DNA of 37,190 nt, from NCBI GenBank assembly GCA_016179875.1, contig JACPCH010000121.1:1-37190 (forward strand), given 5' to 3'. The position numbers and the translations under genes are program-made. A model generated the notes under the pieces. The model saw only the letters and a program-made list of their open reading frames with translations. It did not search any database and was not told where the DNA came from. Source of the stretch: Candidatus Rokuibacteriota bacterium. GTDB taxonomy: Bacteria > Methylomirabilota > Methylomirabilia > Rokubacteriales > CSP1-6. Below, piece after piece: positions 7,033 to 15,040 of this stretch (positions are counted from its first letter, which is position 1; each line of letters opens with the position of its first letter).

Positions 7033-8200
7033 CACCGGTCCCGCGGCGGCCGTCCCCCGCGCCTACCTCGACTACGCCGCCTTCGCCCCCGTCGATCCGC
7101 GCGTCGTCGCGGTCATGCGCCCGTTCCTCGAGGGCGGCGTGGGCAACCCGGGCGCGGCCCACTCGCTCGGCCTCGACGCGCGCGCCTCGCTCGACGGCGC
7201 CCGCGCCAAGGTCGCCCGCCTCTTCGGCGGCGCGCCGGCGGGCGTGATCTTCACCGCCAGCGCGACCGAGGCGAACAACCTGGCGATCAAGGGGGTGGTC
7301 GCGCGCGCCGCCGGGCGCCACGTCGTCACCACGGCCATCGAGCACGTCTCCGTCCTCAACTGCTGCCGCGACCTCGAGAAGCGCGGCGTCGCCGTCACCT
7401 GCGTCGGCGTGGACGCCGACGGCGGCGTCGATCCGCGCGCCGTCGAGCGCGCGCTCCGCGACGACACCGCGCTGGTGTCCGTCGGCGCCGCCAACGGCGA
7501 GATCGGGACGCTCCAGCCGCTCCGCGAGATCGGGCGCCTGACGCGCGAGCGCGGCGTGCCCTTCCACGTGGACGCGGTGGGCGCCGCCGGCCGCGTGCCG
7601 CTCGCCGTGGACGACGCGCACGTGGATCTCCTCACGCTCTCCTCCAACGACCTGTACGGCCCGCCGGGCGCGGGGGCCCTCTGGGTCCGGCCCGACGTGA
7701 AGCTGGTCCCGCTCATCCTGGGCGGCGGCCAGGAGAACGGGTACCGCTCCGGCACCGAGAACCTGCCGGCGATCGTCGGCATGGGCGTGGCCGTCGAGCT
7801 GGCGCGCGCCGAGGGCCCGGCCGAGGTGGCGCGCCTGCGCGTGCTGCGGGACCGGCTGCTGGCGGGGTTGCTCGACCGGCTGCCCGAGGCGCGGCGCACC
7901 GGTGCCCGCGGCGACGCGCGGCTGCCGCACCACGCCTCGCTGGTGGTGCCGGGCGTCAAGGCCGACGGCGTGCTGCTGGAGCTCGACCTGCGGGGCGTCG
8001 CCGCCTCGTCGGGCTCGGCGTGCGCCGCGCGCACCGGAGAGCCGTCGCACGTGCTGCGCGCGATCGGCTGCGACCGCGAGGCCGCCGAGGGCTCGCTCTG
8101 CTTCACGCTCGGCCGCTGGACCGCCGCCGGCGAGATCGACGTCGTGCTCGACGCGGTGCCCGCCGCCGTCGCCCGCCTCCGGCGCCTCGCGCCGTCCTGA
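6992..8200 (+). CDS. NifS/IscS-like aminotransferase-fold protein lacking the PLP lysine (SSND variant)
   Basis: 402 aa, class V aminotransferase fold. Clear cysteine-desulfurase landmarks are YLDYAAFAPVDPRV (25-38), ATEANNLAIKG, IEHVSVLN with His118, FHVDAVGAAG with Asp194, GGGQENGYRSGTEN, and the Cys loop SSGSAC with Cys344. The PLP-lysine motif, normally S-x-H-K-x-Y-G-P-K, reads SSNDLYGPP: Asn219 and Asp220 replace His-Lys (GAC at 7649-7651). The Gln that stacks near PLP is Gly197, and NNEIG is NGEIG. From memory, an Archaeoglobus fulgidus IscS has the same SSND motif and lacks the lysine. The gene overlaps tusA, so a sulfur-transfer or Fe-S scaffold role is plausible, but ordinary PLP desulfurase activity is doubtful. 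The start may be ATG 6992 or TTG 7010. Confidence 0.88.
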   Translation: MARFSGLSSARPASTGPAAAVPRAYLDYAAFAPVDPRVVAVMRPFLEGGVGNPGAAHSLGLDARASLDGARAKVARLFGGAPAGVIFTASATEANNLAIKGVVARAAGRHVVTTAIEHVSVLNCCRDLEKRGVAVTCVGVDADGGVDPRAVERALRDDTALVSVGAANGEIGTLQPLREIGRLTRERGVPFHVDAVGAAGRVPLAVDDAHVDLLTLSSNDLYGPPGAGALWVRPDVKLVPLILGGGQENGYRSGTENLPAIVGMGVAVELARAEGPAEVARLRVLRDRLLAGLLDRLPEARRTGARGDARLPHHASLVVPGVKADGVLLELDLRGVAASSGSACAARTGEPSHVLRAIGCDREAAEGSLCFTLGRWTAAGEIDVVLDAVPAAVARLRRLAPS

Positions 8201-8202
8201 GC

Positions 8203-8901
8203 GTGCGCCTCTTCCTGTTCGACGTGGACGGCACGCTGGTGACCGCGCGCGGGGCCGGCCGCCTGGCGCTCACGCGCGCCCTCGAGCGCGTCTACGGCAC
8301 CACCGGCGCCGCCGATCGCTACGACTTCCGCGGCAAGACGGACCCGCGCATCGTGCGCGAGCTGATGACGGAGGCGGGCATCGAGCCCCCCGTCGTCGAG
8401 GCGCGGCTCGGCGCGTGCTTCGACGCCTACGTGGGCGAGCTGGCGCGGCTGATCGGCGACGGCCGGCGCGTGGAGCTGATGCCCGGCGTCGCGGCGGTCG
8501 TGGAGGCGCTGGCCGGGCGCCCGGACGCGCTCGTCGGGCTCCTCACCGGCAACATCGAGGCCGGCGCGCGGGTGAAACTCGAGCCCACCGGCCTCTGGCC
8601 CCGCTTCCGCGTGGGCGCCTTCGGCTCCGACGACGCCGACCGCCGGCGCCTGCCCGGCATCGCCCGGGCGCGCGCCGTCGCGTGGAGCGGCCACGAGATC
8701 GCGTGCGAGCGCGTGGTCGTCATCGGCGACACGCCGCTCGACGTGGACTGCGCGCGGGCGTGCGGCGCTGTCGCCGTGGCCGTGGCCACCGGCCAGCACC
8801 CGGCGCCCGAGCTGGCGGCGTGCGGGCCCGATCTCCTCTTCGAGAGCTTCGCCGACGTGGATCGCGCGCTCGCGCTGCTCACCGGCGGCGCCGCGCGGTG
8901 A
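8203..8901 (+). CDS. HAD-superfamily hydrolase (phosphoglycolate-phosphatase-like)
   Basis: 232 aa. The GTG at 8203 lies two bases after the NifS-like stop. Motif I is FLFDVDGTLV, with the nucleophile Asp7 and Asp9. A helical cap follows (about 15-85). Motif II is the Thr of GLLTGN, and motif IV is VVIGDTPLDVDCARA, so the catalytic core is complete. HAD enzymes of this Gph-like subgroup dephosphorylate small phosphoesters; the substrate cannot be read from sequence. The GTGA overlap with the following membrane-protein gene puts it in the tusA operon, but no functional link to sulfur transfer is evident. Confidence 0.85.
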   Translation: MRLFLFDVDGTLVTARGAGRLALTRALERVYGTTGAADRYDFRGKTDPRIVRELMTEAGIEPPVVEARLGACFDAYVGELARLIGDGRRVELMPGVAAVVEALAGRPDALVGLLTGNIEAGARVKLEPTGLWPRFRVGAFGSDDADRRRLPGIARARAVAWSGHEIACERVVVIGDTPLDVDCARACGAVAVAVATGQHPAPELAACGPDLLFESFADVDRALALLTGGAAR

Positions 8902-9353
8902 CCTTCCCGCTCGTCGCCCTCTGGCTCCACCTGCTCGGCGTGGTGGCCTGGATCGGGGGCGTGATGTACCAGGCCCACGTGCTCCTGCCCGCGGCCCGCC
9001 GCGGCGCCGCCGGCGCCTTCGCCGACGCCGCGCGCCGGGCGCGCCCGGTGACGTGGACCGCAGTCGCGCTCGTCACGCTGACGGGCTTCTACAACGTCAC
9101 GCGCCTCGGCCCGCTCGAGCGGGTGATGGAGAGCGGCGCCGGGCTGCTGCTGGCGGGGAAGTTCCTGCTGGTGCTGGCGATGGTCGCGCTCGCCGGCCAG
9201 CGCGACTTCGCCCAGGTCCCGCGGCTGGCGCGGGCGCTGGCGGCGGGGGAGAGCCCGGCGGCCGCGCTGGCCGCGATCGCCTGGCTCGACCGCCTCGTGC
9301 TCCTCTGCGCCCTGGCGGCGATCTACCTCGGCCTCGCCGTCTCCCGCGCCTGA
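8898..9353 (+). CDS. CopD-like four-helix membrane protein
   Basis: 151 aa, GTG start inside the HAD stop (GTGA). Four membrane helices are apparent: about 3-24 (PLVALWLHLLGVVAWIGGVM), 50-66 (TWTAVALVTLTGFYNVT), 82-100 (LLLAGKFLLVLAMVALAG) and 130-150 (LDRLVLLCALAAIYLGLAV). The WLHLLGVVAWIGG motif with a helix-1 His and the GKFLLVLAMV helix are typical of small CopD/DUF-type proteins that may bind haem or copper. This is a family-level guess; the precise role is unknown. It ends eight bases before the convergent secreted-protein gene. Confidence 0.65.
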   Translation: MTFPLVALWLHLLGVVAWIGGVMYQAHVLLPAARRGAAGAFADAARRARPVTWTAVALVTLTGFYNVTRLGPLERVMESGAGLLLAGKFLLVLAMVALAGQRDFAQVPRLARALAAGESPAAALAAIAWLDRLVLLCALAAIYLGLAVSRA

Positions 9354-9361
9354 ATCCGGCG

Positions 9362-10312
9362 CTACCCGCGCAAGTTGCGGATGATCGCCATGGCGGTATC
9401 GTGCATCATCTTCGAGACGTTCGACATCGCCTGCACCGCCTGCTGCTGCCGCTGGAGCGCGTTCTGGAGGTCGAGGTTGGCGAGCTGGGCGTCGTCGCCG
9501 ACCGTGCTCAGCTTGTCCTCGAGCTGGCGGAGGCGCGCGTCGGCCTCCTGCCGGGCGCTGCCGGGCGCGCCGCCCTGCGCCTGCCGTCCCTTCTGGATCT
9601 CCTCGCGGAGCTTCGCCTTCACCTCGTTGTGGTGCTTGACCTTGTCCGCGTAGAGCTTCAGGTCCTCTTTCTGCTGCTTGTACGACTCCTGGAGGACCCA
9701 CTGGATGAGGGCGTTCGGGTCCACCGCCTTGCCGCCCTTCGTGGCGCCCTCGACGAAGGCCGTCCAGTGCGCCTGGATCTCGCCGAGCGGGCGCCCCCTG
9801 GCGATCATCGAGGCGATCTGCTTGAGGGCCGGCGACGCCGGGGGCGCCGGCGGGGTGGCGGCGGCCTTCGCGGCGGCCCGCGCGGCGGCCGCGGCGGCCG
9901 CCGCCTCGCACTCGGCGCGCACGGGGTTGGGGACCTGGGTCGTGACACGGATCCGGCACTTCCAGACCCCGCCGTCCTGGAACTTCTCCTGGCCGGGCGG
10001 GCAGGCGGTGGGCGCCTTGCACTGGCTGTTGAGCGGCCCGCCGGAGATCTGGCACTCGCCGTGCCACTGGTCCACGTAGCGCAGTTGACCGCCGCCGCGG
10101 ATGCCCGTGCCGTCGGGGACGGGGCCACTCAGGCCGAGGTTCCTGAGCGCGCCGCAGCCGGCGTCGCAGGAGGAATTGGTCCGGTTCTCGACGGTCCGGG
10201 CGACCGTGGCCGGGACGTCGTCGCAGGGCCCGGCCGGCGCGGCCGCCGCGGAGCCGAGCAGGACCGCGAGTCCCAGGATCAGGGTCGTCAGGGCACGGCG
10301 CGCACGGGTCAT
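9362..10312 (-). CDS. Secreted Cys-rich protein with C-terminal coiled coil, unknown function
   Basis: 316 aa, not recognised. The ATG at 10312 is preceded by AGGGAGGA. Residues 1-27 form a Sec signal peptide (TLILGLAVLLGSAAAAPAG). The mature N-terminal part has eight Cys (PCDD, SSCDAGCG, HGECQ, SQCKAPTACPP, WKCR, AECE), probably four disulfides. An Ala/Pro-rich stretch follows. The last ~150 residues are charged and helical (YKQQKEDLKLYADKVKHHNE), ending in LDLQNALQRQQQAVQAMSNV and MMHDTAMAIIRNLRG. The C-terminus superficially resembles filament or needle-type extracellular helical proteins, but no secretion genes are nearby. It follows the Ldh2 gene after a 59-bp gap that contains a small GC hairpin, so it may have its own promoter. 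Confidence 0.7.
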   Translation of the reverse strand: MTRARRALTTLILGLAVLLGSAAAAPAGPCDDVPATVARTVENRTNSSCDAGCGALRNLGLSGPVPDGTGIRGGGQLRYVDQWHGECQISGGPLNSQCKAPTACPPGQEKFQDGGVWKCRIRVTTQVPNPVRAECEAAAAAAAARAAAKAAATPPAPPASPALKQIASMIARGRPLGEIQAHWTAFVEGATKGGKAVDPNALIQWVLQESYKQQKEDLKLYADKVKHHNEVKAKLREEIQKGRQAQGGAPGSARQEADARLRQLEDKLSTVGDDAQLANLDLQNALQRQQQAVQAMSNVSKMMHDTAMAIIRNLRG

Positions 10313-10371
10313 GGCGGTATCCTCCCTGTGGGATAAGACGGCGGCGCCGGCCGCCGGCATCGACGTTTCGC

Positions 10372-11454
10372 CTACCGGGCCAGCGGCGGCACCCCGAGCT
10401 CCCGCGCGAAGCCGTCGCACTGGCCCACCAGCACCGGCGCCAGCGGGATCCCGTCCTGCCGCCGGCGCGCCTCGCTCTCGGCCTCGGGCTCGCCCGCCAC
10501 GTAGATGCGCTCCTGCCCCTCCGCCCGGGCCGAGGCCTTGAGCGCCTGGACCATGTCGTCCATGTCGCGCTTGAACTCCTCGATCGGGCGGAAGCGCGCC
10601 GGGTCGATGGCCGCGAAACAGTGGCCCACGTTCTGGAGCTTCTTCGCCTTCATGTCGGTGCGGACGAAGAGGTCGCCGTACACGGCGCCCGACAGGACGC
10701 CTGAAAGGATGTCCACCATGACGCCGAGGCCGTAGCCCTTGTGGCTGCCCACCTCGCGCGCGCCGCCGAGCGGGGTGAGCAGGCGGTGCCGGAGCGCGGC
10801 CACCGGGTCGGTGGTCGGCTGGCCGCGGTCGTCGAGGGCCCAGCCGGCGGGGATCGGCTTCTTCCAGCGCGAGGCGATCGTGAGCTTGCCGACGGCGACG
10901 GTGGTGGTCGCCATGTCCAGCACGAACGCGGCGTGGCGGCCGGCCGGCGCCGCGAACGAGATCGGGTTGGTCGAGAGCATGGGCGTCCGCCCGAAGGTCG
11001 GCACCATCGCCACGTGCGGCGAGTTCGTGGTGCTGAGCCCGATCAGGTCGTGCTCGAGGGCCATCATCGAGTAGTTGGCGGCGGCGCCGTAGTGGCCGGA
11101 GTTCCGCACGACGACGATCCCGACGCCGTACGTCGTCGCCTTGTCGATCGCCCGCCGCATGGCGAGCGTCGAGACCCAGTGGCCGAGGCCCTTCTGGCCG
11201 TCCATGAGCCCGGTGGCCAGGTCGTCCCGCACCACCGTGGGCTCCGCGTCCATCCGGATGAAGCCGTCGCGCCACAGCTCGAGGTAGCGCGGGAGCATGC
11301 CGATCCCGTGCGAGTCCACGCCGCGGAGGTCGGTGCGGACCATGAGGCCGGCGGTGATCCCGGCGGCGGCGGGCGGCATCTTCGCCGCGATCAGGACGTC
11401 CACGATGAAGCGCCGGAGATGTTCGTGGCTCACGATGACGGGCGTCTCGGCCAT
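10372..11454 (-). CDS. Ldh2/malate-lactate dehydrogenase family NAD(P)-dependent oxidoreductase
   Basis: 360 aa, the usual family length. The ATG at 11454 has GAGGAG about 10 nt upstream and is 14 bp from the preceding fno stop. Family blocks are DLRGVDSHGIGMLPRYLELW near the N-terminus, VVVRNSGHYGAAANYSMMAL, TNPISFAAPAGRHAAFVLDMATTT (Rossmann-unrelated NAD-binding fold) and GSHKGYGLGVMVDILSGVLSG. The family reduces or oxidises 2-oxo/2-hydroxy acids (malate, sulfolactate, ureidoglycolate and others), so the name is only at family level. A 2-hydroxyacid dehydrogenase next to F420 genes could conceivably supply a phospholactate-type precursor; this is speculative. Confidence 0.87.
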   Translation of the reverse strand: MAETPVIVSHEHLRRFIVDVLIAAKMPPAAAGITAGLMVRTDLRGVDSHGIGMLPRYLELWRDGFIRMDAEPTVVRDDLATGLMDGQKGLGHWVSTLAMRRAIDKATTYGVGIVVVRNSGHYGAAANYSMMALEHDLIGLSTTNSPHVAMVPTFGRTPMLSTNPISFAAPAGRHAAFVLDMATTTVAVGKLTIASRWKKPIPAGWALDDRGQPTTDPVAALRHRLLTPLGGAREVGSHKGYGLGVMVDILSGVLSGAVYGDLFVRTDMKAKKLQNVGHCFAAIDPARFRPIEEFKRDMDDMVQALKASARAEGQERIYVAGEPEAESEARRRQDGIPLAPVLVGQCDGFARELGVPPLAR

Positions 11455-11468
11455 GGCGGGCGTTCTCC

Positions 11469-12113
11469 TCAGAGTCCGGTGATCTTGATGCCGGAGTTCT
11501 TGAGCTTGTAGCGGCGGTTGATGGTGGCCAGCACGGCCGTGATGCCCTCGAGCGGGCCGGCGTTGGACAGCGCGCCGACGTCGATCGGCCGGAGGCCCAT
11601 CGAGCGGCCGAGCTCGGCGACGGTCTCCTTCGCCGCGGCGTCGGCGCCGCAGAGGAGCAGGTCGCACTCGATCGCGTGCGTGGTCTCCGACAGCTCGTGG
11701 GCGGCGATGTGGTGGAAGGCGGCGACCACCCTCGCCTCGGGCAGGAGGGCCTGCGCCTCCTCGGCGGACGAGCCGGCCGGCGGCGGGGTGAAGAGCCGCG
11801 GCCCGCCGAAGGTGAGCGGCACCGCGGTGCTCACCACGACCTTGCCGCGGCAGCCCTCGCGCACCTCCGGGAGCGTCTGGGCCAGCCCCGCCGCCGGGAG
11901 CGCGAGCACGACGACCTCGCCCTGGCGGGCGGCGTCGGCGTTGCTCGCGCCGCCGATCGTCGCTGTCATCGTCCGCGCCGCCAGCTCCGCGGCCTTCGCG
12001 CGCGCGCGCCCGGCGTCGCGCGAGCCGATGACGATCGCGTGGCCGGCGGCCGCCCAGCGCGCCGCCAGCCCCGCCCCTTCCTTGCCGGTGCCTCCGAGGA
12101 TCGCGATGTCCAT
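11469..12113 (-). CDS. npdG: F420H2:NADP+ oxidoreductase (Fno)
   Basis: 214 aa, the normal length for this short Rossmann enzyme. It begins MDIAILGGTGKEGAGLAARW (GxGxxG-type loop), then IVIGSRDAGRA, where Ser-Arg would bind the NADP 2'-phosphate. VVVLALPAAGLAQTL and VVVSTAVPLTFGG follow, then FHHIAAHEL near the F420 pocket. The C-terminal PLEGITAVLATINRRYKLKN segment is typical. It transfers hydride between F420 and NADP, linking the F420 made by the neighbouring cof genes to the NADPH pool. It starts 16 bp after the cofE stop. Confidence 0.9.
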   Translation of the reverse strand: MDIAILGGTGKEGAGLAARWAAAGHAIVIGSRDAGRARAKAAELAARTMTATIGGASNADAARQGEVVVLALPAAGLAQTLPEVREGCRGKVVVSTAVPLTFGGPRLFTPPPAGSSAEEAQALLPEARVVAAFHHIAAHELSETTHAIECDLLLCGADAAAKETVAELGRSMGLRPIDVGALSNAGPLEGITAVLATINRRYKLKNSGIKITGL

Positions 12114-12129
12114 GCGGGTTGCGGGTCTC

Positions 12130-12882
12130 CTATCGGAAGAGGTCGCGGGCCGGGTCGCGCAGGAGCGGCTTCGACCCCTCGTCGCCCGGGGGGAGCGTGA
12201 GGCCGCGGATGATCGCGGCGGGGATGCGGTCGAGCTTGCCCATCACCGGCTCGGCGGCGGCCGCCAGCTCGTCGGCGAGCGCGAGGATCGTCGCCTGCAG
12301 CGGCCGGCCCGCCGGGTCGCGCTCGCCGAGATAGCTCCGGATCGGCGCGAAGCCCGCGAGGCCGATGGCGACGTTCGTCAGGCCTTCGCGCCACGGCCGC
12401 CCGAAGGTGTCGGCGACGATGACGGCGACGTCGGCGCCCGCGAGCGCGCGCACGTCGTCGCGCAGGGCGCGCGCCGAGCGGTCGGGATCCTCGGGCAGGA
12501 GGGCGACGCAGTCGAGGTCCACGTTGGACTGGTCCACGCCGGCGTTGGCGCAGACCCAGCCGTGGTGCGTCTCGGTGATCAGCACGCCCTGGTCCATGCG
12601 CACCACGCGGCGCGACTCGCGCAGGATCACCTCGACGAGCCGCGGGTCGCGCCCGAGCCCGGCGGCCATGGCGGCCGCCACCGGCGAGGGCGTCACGTCG
12701 GCGAGGCGCAGGAGGCGGCCCTCGGCCTTCGAGACGATCTTCTGGCCGACCACCAGGAGATCCCCGGACGCCAGCGGCGTGGCCTGGGCGCGGGCCGCCT
12801 CGACGACGAGCCGCGCGACGTCGTCGCCCGGGCGCACCTCGGGGAGGCCCGCGATGCCGATGACCTCGTAGCGGGGCGGCAT
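12130..12882 (-). CDS. cofE: F420-0:gamma-glutamyl ligase
   Basis: 250 aa, matching stand-alone archaeal-type CofE; there is no fused nitroreductase domain as in actinobacterial FbiB. Conserved blocks are GDLLVVGQKIVSKAEGRL, VLITETHHGWVCANAGVDQSN, and ADTFGRPWREGLTNVAIGLAGF. These match the family's GTP/metal and substrate-binding regions. The enzyme adds gamma-linked glutamates to F420-0 using GTP. The ATG at 12882 starts two bases after the cofC stop, and no strong ribosome-binding site is visible, consistent with coupling. Confidence 0.94.
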   Translation of the reverse strand: MPPRYEVIGIAGLPEVRPGDDVARLVVEAARAQATPLASGDLLVVGQKIVSKAEGRLLRLADVTPSPVAAAMAAGLGRDPRLVEVILRESRRVVRMDQGVLITETHHGWVCANAGVDQSNVDLDCVALLPEDPDRSARALRDDVRALAGADVAVIVADTFGRPWREGLTNVAIGLAGFAPIRSYLGERDPAGRPLQATILALADELAAAAEPVMGKLDRIPAAIIRGLTLPPGDEGSKPLLRDPARDLFR

Positions 12883-12884
12883 GT

Positions 12885-13580
12885 CTAGGAGCGCGGGGTC
12901 CGCGCGCCCGGCTCGGGCCGCGGGTGGCCCGCGCCCGGCGCCCGTGGCTCCGTCCCCCGCCAGCCCGCGACGAGCCGGCCGCTCTCCGTCGCCGGCGCCG
13001 CCGCGACGAGCGCGGCGAGGTCGTCCGGGGCGTCCACGTCGAGGGCGAGGCCGCGGAGCGGGAGCACGCGGGGGGCGAGCCCGCGGGCGCGGGCCGCCGC
13101 CAGGTGATTCTCGAACGACGGCTCGCCGAAGGTGAGCGGCATGGCGCCGGGCGGCGCCAGGGCGACGCCGTTGGTGCCGAGCCCCGAGCGCGACGGCGCG
13201 AACACCGGCTCGCCCTCGCACGCGGCGCGCGCCAGCTCGCGGATGTCCGCCGGCGTCACGCACGGGACGTCGCCGGGCACCGTGAGGAAGACGCGCGCCG
13301 CCGCGCGGCTCGCCGCCGCCTGGGCGAACGCGACGGCGGCGGTGTGGCCGCGGTTCTCCGCCTCCGCGAGGGCCTCGGCGCCGAACTCACGGGCGATCGC
13401 CGTGACCTCGGGATCGCGCGTCACGACCCAGACGCGGTCGAGGCGCGCGGCGGCGAGGGCGCCGAGCACGTCGCGGAGCATCGCGGCGGCGAGGGCACGC
13501 CGCTCGGCCGGCCCGAGCGCCGCCACCAGCCGCTGCTTGGCGTTGACGAGGTCCTTGACCGGCACCGCGCAGACGATCAC
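12885..13580 (-). CDS. cofC: 2-phospho-L-lactate (or PEP) guanylyltransferase
   Basis: 231 aa. The GTG at 13580 overlaps the cofD stop (GTGA) and has GGAGGC upstream. Family blocks are VPVKDLVNAKQRLVAALGP (nucleotidyltransferase loop), VWVVTRDPEV, FLTVPGDVPCVTPADI (metal-binding Asp) and SGLGTNGVALAPPG. The last ~27 residues are a Pro/Arg/Gly-rich tail not typical of the family. CofC activates phospholactate, PEP or 3-phosphoglycerate with GTP to give the side-chain donor used by CofD. Which substrate is used here cannot be decided by eye. Confidence 0.93.
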   Translation of the reverse strand: MIVCAVPVKDLVNAKQRLVAALGPAERRALAAAMLRDVLGALAAARLDRVWVVTRDPEVTAIAREFGAEALAEAENRGHTAAVAFAQAAASRAAARVFLTVPGDVPCVTPADIRELARAACEGEPVFAPSRSGLGTNGVALAPPGAMPLTFGEPSFENHLAAARARGLAPRVLPLRGLALDVDAPDDLAALVAAAPATESGRLVAGWRGTEPRAPGAGHPRPEPGARTPRS

Positions 13581-14500
13581 GCCGCCTCCAGCACGATCCG
13601 GGCCAGCGCGCGCTCCCGCGCGGGGTCGGTCATGAGCGTGTCGGCCGCGATCGCCCTGACGCCAACGCGCCCGAGAGCGTCGGCGTGGGCAGCGTCGCGG
13701 CGGTCGAGCACGAGCGTGCCGAGCCACGGCGCGTAGGCCGCCGCGACGCCGAGCGGCGACACGTCGAGGCCGCGCGCGCGCATGAGGGCGGCCGCGGGGC
13801 CGCTGACGGCGGCGCCGCCGACGATCGGGCTCACCGCGACGACCCGCGCGCGCCGCGCGCCGAGCGCGGCGGCGATGCCGGGGACGGCGAGCACCGGGCC
13901 CACCGAGGTCACCGGGTTCGACGGGCAGATGACGACGAGCCCGGCCTCGGCGATCGCCTCGAGGACGCCCGGCGCCGGGCGCGCGGCGTCGGCGCCCGCG
14001 TACTCGACCGCGCGCACCTCCACCTGGGCCTTCTCGCGCACGAAGTACTCCTGGAAGGTGAGCCAGCCGTCGGGCGTGCGCACGCGCGTGCGGACGGCGT
14101 CGTCGCTCATGGGGAGGATCCGCGCGGACACCCCGAGCCGGCGCGCCAGCTCGGCCGTCACCGCCGAGAGCGGCGCGCCCGCCCGGAGGGCGCGCGTGCG
14201 CTGGACGTGCGTGGCGAGGTCGCGGTCGCCCAGGTTGAACCAGGTCTCGGCGCCGAGATCGCCCATCGCCTCGAGGCAGCGGAACGTCTCGCCGGCGAGG
14301 CCCCAGCCCCGCGCGACGTCGAGCCGGCCGGCGAGCGCGTAGGTGACGGTGTCCAGGTCGGGAGAGACGTGGAGGCCCCAGATCTCCGTGTCGTCGCCGG
14401 TGTTGCCGATCACCGTGAGCTCGCCCGGGGCGAGGCACGCCGCCAGCCCGCGGAGGAGCTTCGCGGCGCCGGTGCCGCCCGCGACGGCCGTGACCCTCAT
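13577..14500 (-). CDS. cofD: 2-phospho-L-lactate transferase
   Basis: 307 aa, normal length. The ATG at 14500 overlaps the upstream stop as TGATG. The N-terminus VTAVAGGTGAAKLLRGLA and the following TVIGNTGDDTEIWGLHVSPD are diagnostic of CofD. So is CPSNPVTSVGPVLAVPGI. The enzyme joins the activated lactyl/enolpyruvyl phosphate to FO, giving F420-0 or its dehydro form. It is the first of the tightly coupled cofD-cofC-cofE run. Confidence 0.95.
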   Translation of the reverse strand: MRVTAVAGGTGAAKLLRGLAACLAPGELTVIGNTGDDTEIWGLHVSPDLDTVTYALAGRLDVARGWGLAGETFRCLEAMGDLGAETWFNLGDRDLATHVQRTRALRAGAPLSAVTAELARRLGVSARILPMSDDAVRTRVRTPDGWLTFQEYFVREKAQVEVRAVEYAGADAARPAPGVLEAIAEAGLVVICPSNPVTSVGPVLAVPGIAAALGARRARVVAVSPIVGGAAVSGPAAALMRARGLDVSPLGVAAAYAPWLGTLVLDRRDAAHADALGRVGVRAIAADTLMTDPARERALARIVLEAA

Positions 14501-14964
14501 CAGTCCTCGGACGATCGGGCGGGCTCGCGCAGCGACCACAGCGCGCTGCCGCCGCGCCAGGCGTAGAGCCCGACCCCGGCGCGCGCGGTGAGGCCGGGGG
14601 GCAGCATGCTCTCGGGCACCGGGACGAAGCCGAAGCGCACCCAGACGCGGTCGAGGCCCTGCGGCCGGGCGAACACCGTGCCCGCGCCGGCGGCGACCGC
14701 GTGGTCGAGCGCCGCCGCGACGAGCTGGGCGGCGACCTCGAGCGGCTCCGTCTCGGAGACGACGACGGGACCGTGCAGCATCACCGACGACTCGCTCCTC
14801 ACGGCCACCAGCGCGCCACAGAGCCGCTCGCCGCCCGCATCGGTGAACGCGCCCCAGCCGAACGCGGGGTCCGCGGGGTCCGGCCAGGGAAGGGCGGCGA
14901 AGTCGAAGAGCGATCGCGCCTGCAGGGCGTCGGGCAGGGGACGGTAGCCGATGCCCTGCCACAC
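14500..14964 (-). CDS. Unrecognised ~154-aa protein upstream of cofD (possibly GNAT-like)
   Basis: About 154 aa from the GTG at 14964 (VWQGIGYRPLPDAL). The start is uncertain, because the frame stays open upstream through the HU gene, where it is clearly a shadow. The protein has repeated hydrophobic strands (ERLCGALVAVRSES, HGPVVVSETEPLE), a helix (AAQLVAAALDHAVAAGAGTVF) and the C-terminal LDRVWVRFGFVPVPE. The last block is the type of 'xxGFxPxP' ending seen in GNAT acetyltransferases, but no acetyl-CoA P-loop (Q/RxxGxG/A) is evident. Its stop overlaps the cofD start, so it belongs to that operon. Function unknown. Confidence 0.55.
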   Translation of the reverse strand: MWQGIGYRPLPDALQARSLFDFAALPWPDPADPAFGWGAFTDAGGERLCGALVAVRSESSVMLHGPVVVSETEPLEVAAQLVAAALDHAVAAGAGTVFARPQGLDRVWVRFGFVPVPESMLPPGLTARAGVGLYAWRGGSALWSLREPARSSED

Positions 14965-15016
14965 CCGCGGTCGGGTCGCCGACGCGAGCGAGGGCAGGGG
15001 CGCGGCGCCGGGCCCG

Positions 15017-15037
15017 GGGCCCGCCGCGCGCGGGCCC
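15017..15037 (-). terminator. GC-rich hairpin just after the HU gene
   Basis: Perfect 8-bp arms (GGGCCCGC / GCGGGCCC) with a 5-nt loop start three bases after the HU stop on the minus strand. No T-tract follows, so it is terminator-like or an mRNA-stabilising hairpin rather than a textbook intrinsic terminator. It could separate HU from the cofDCE transcript. Confidence 0.4.
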
Positions 15038-15040
15038 GTC

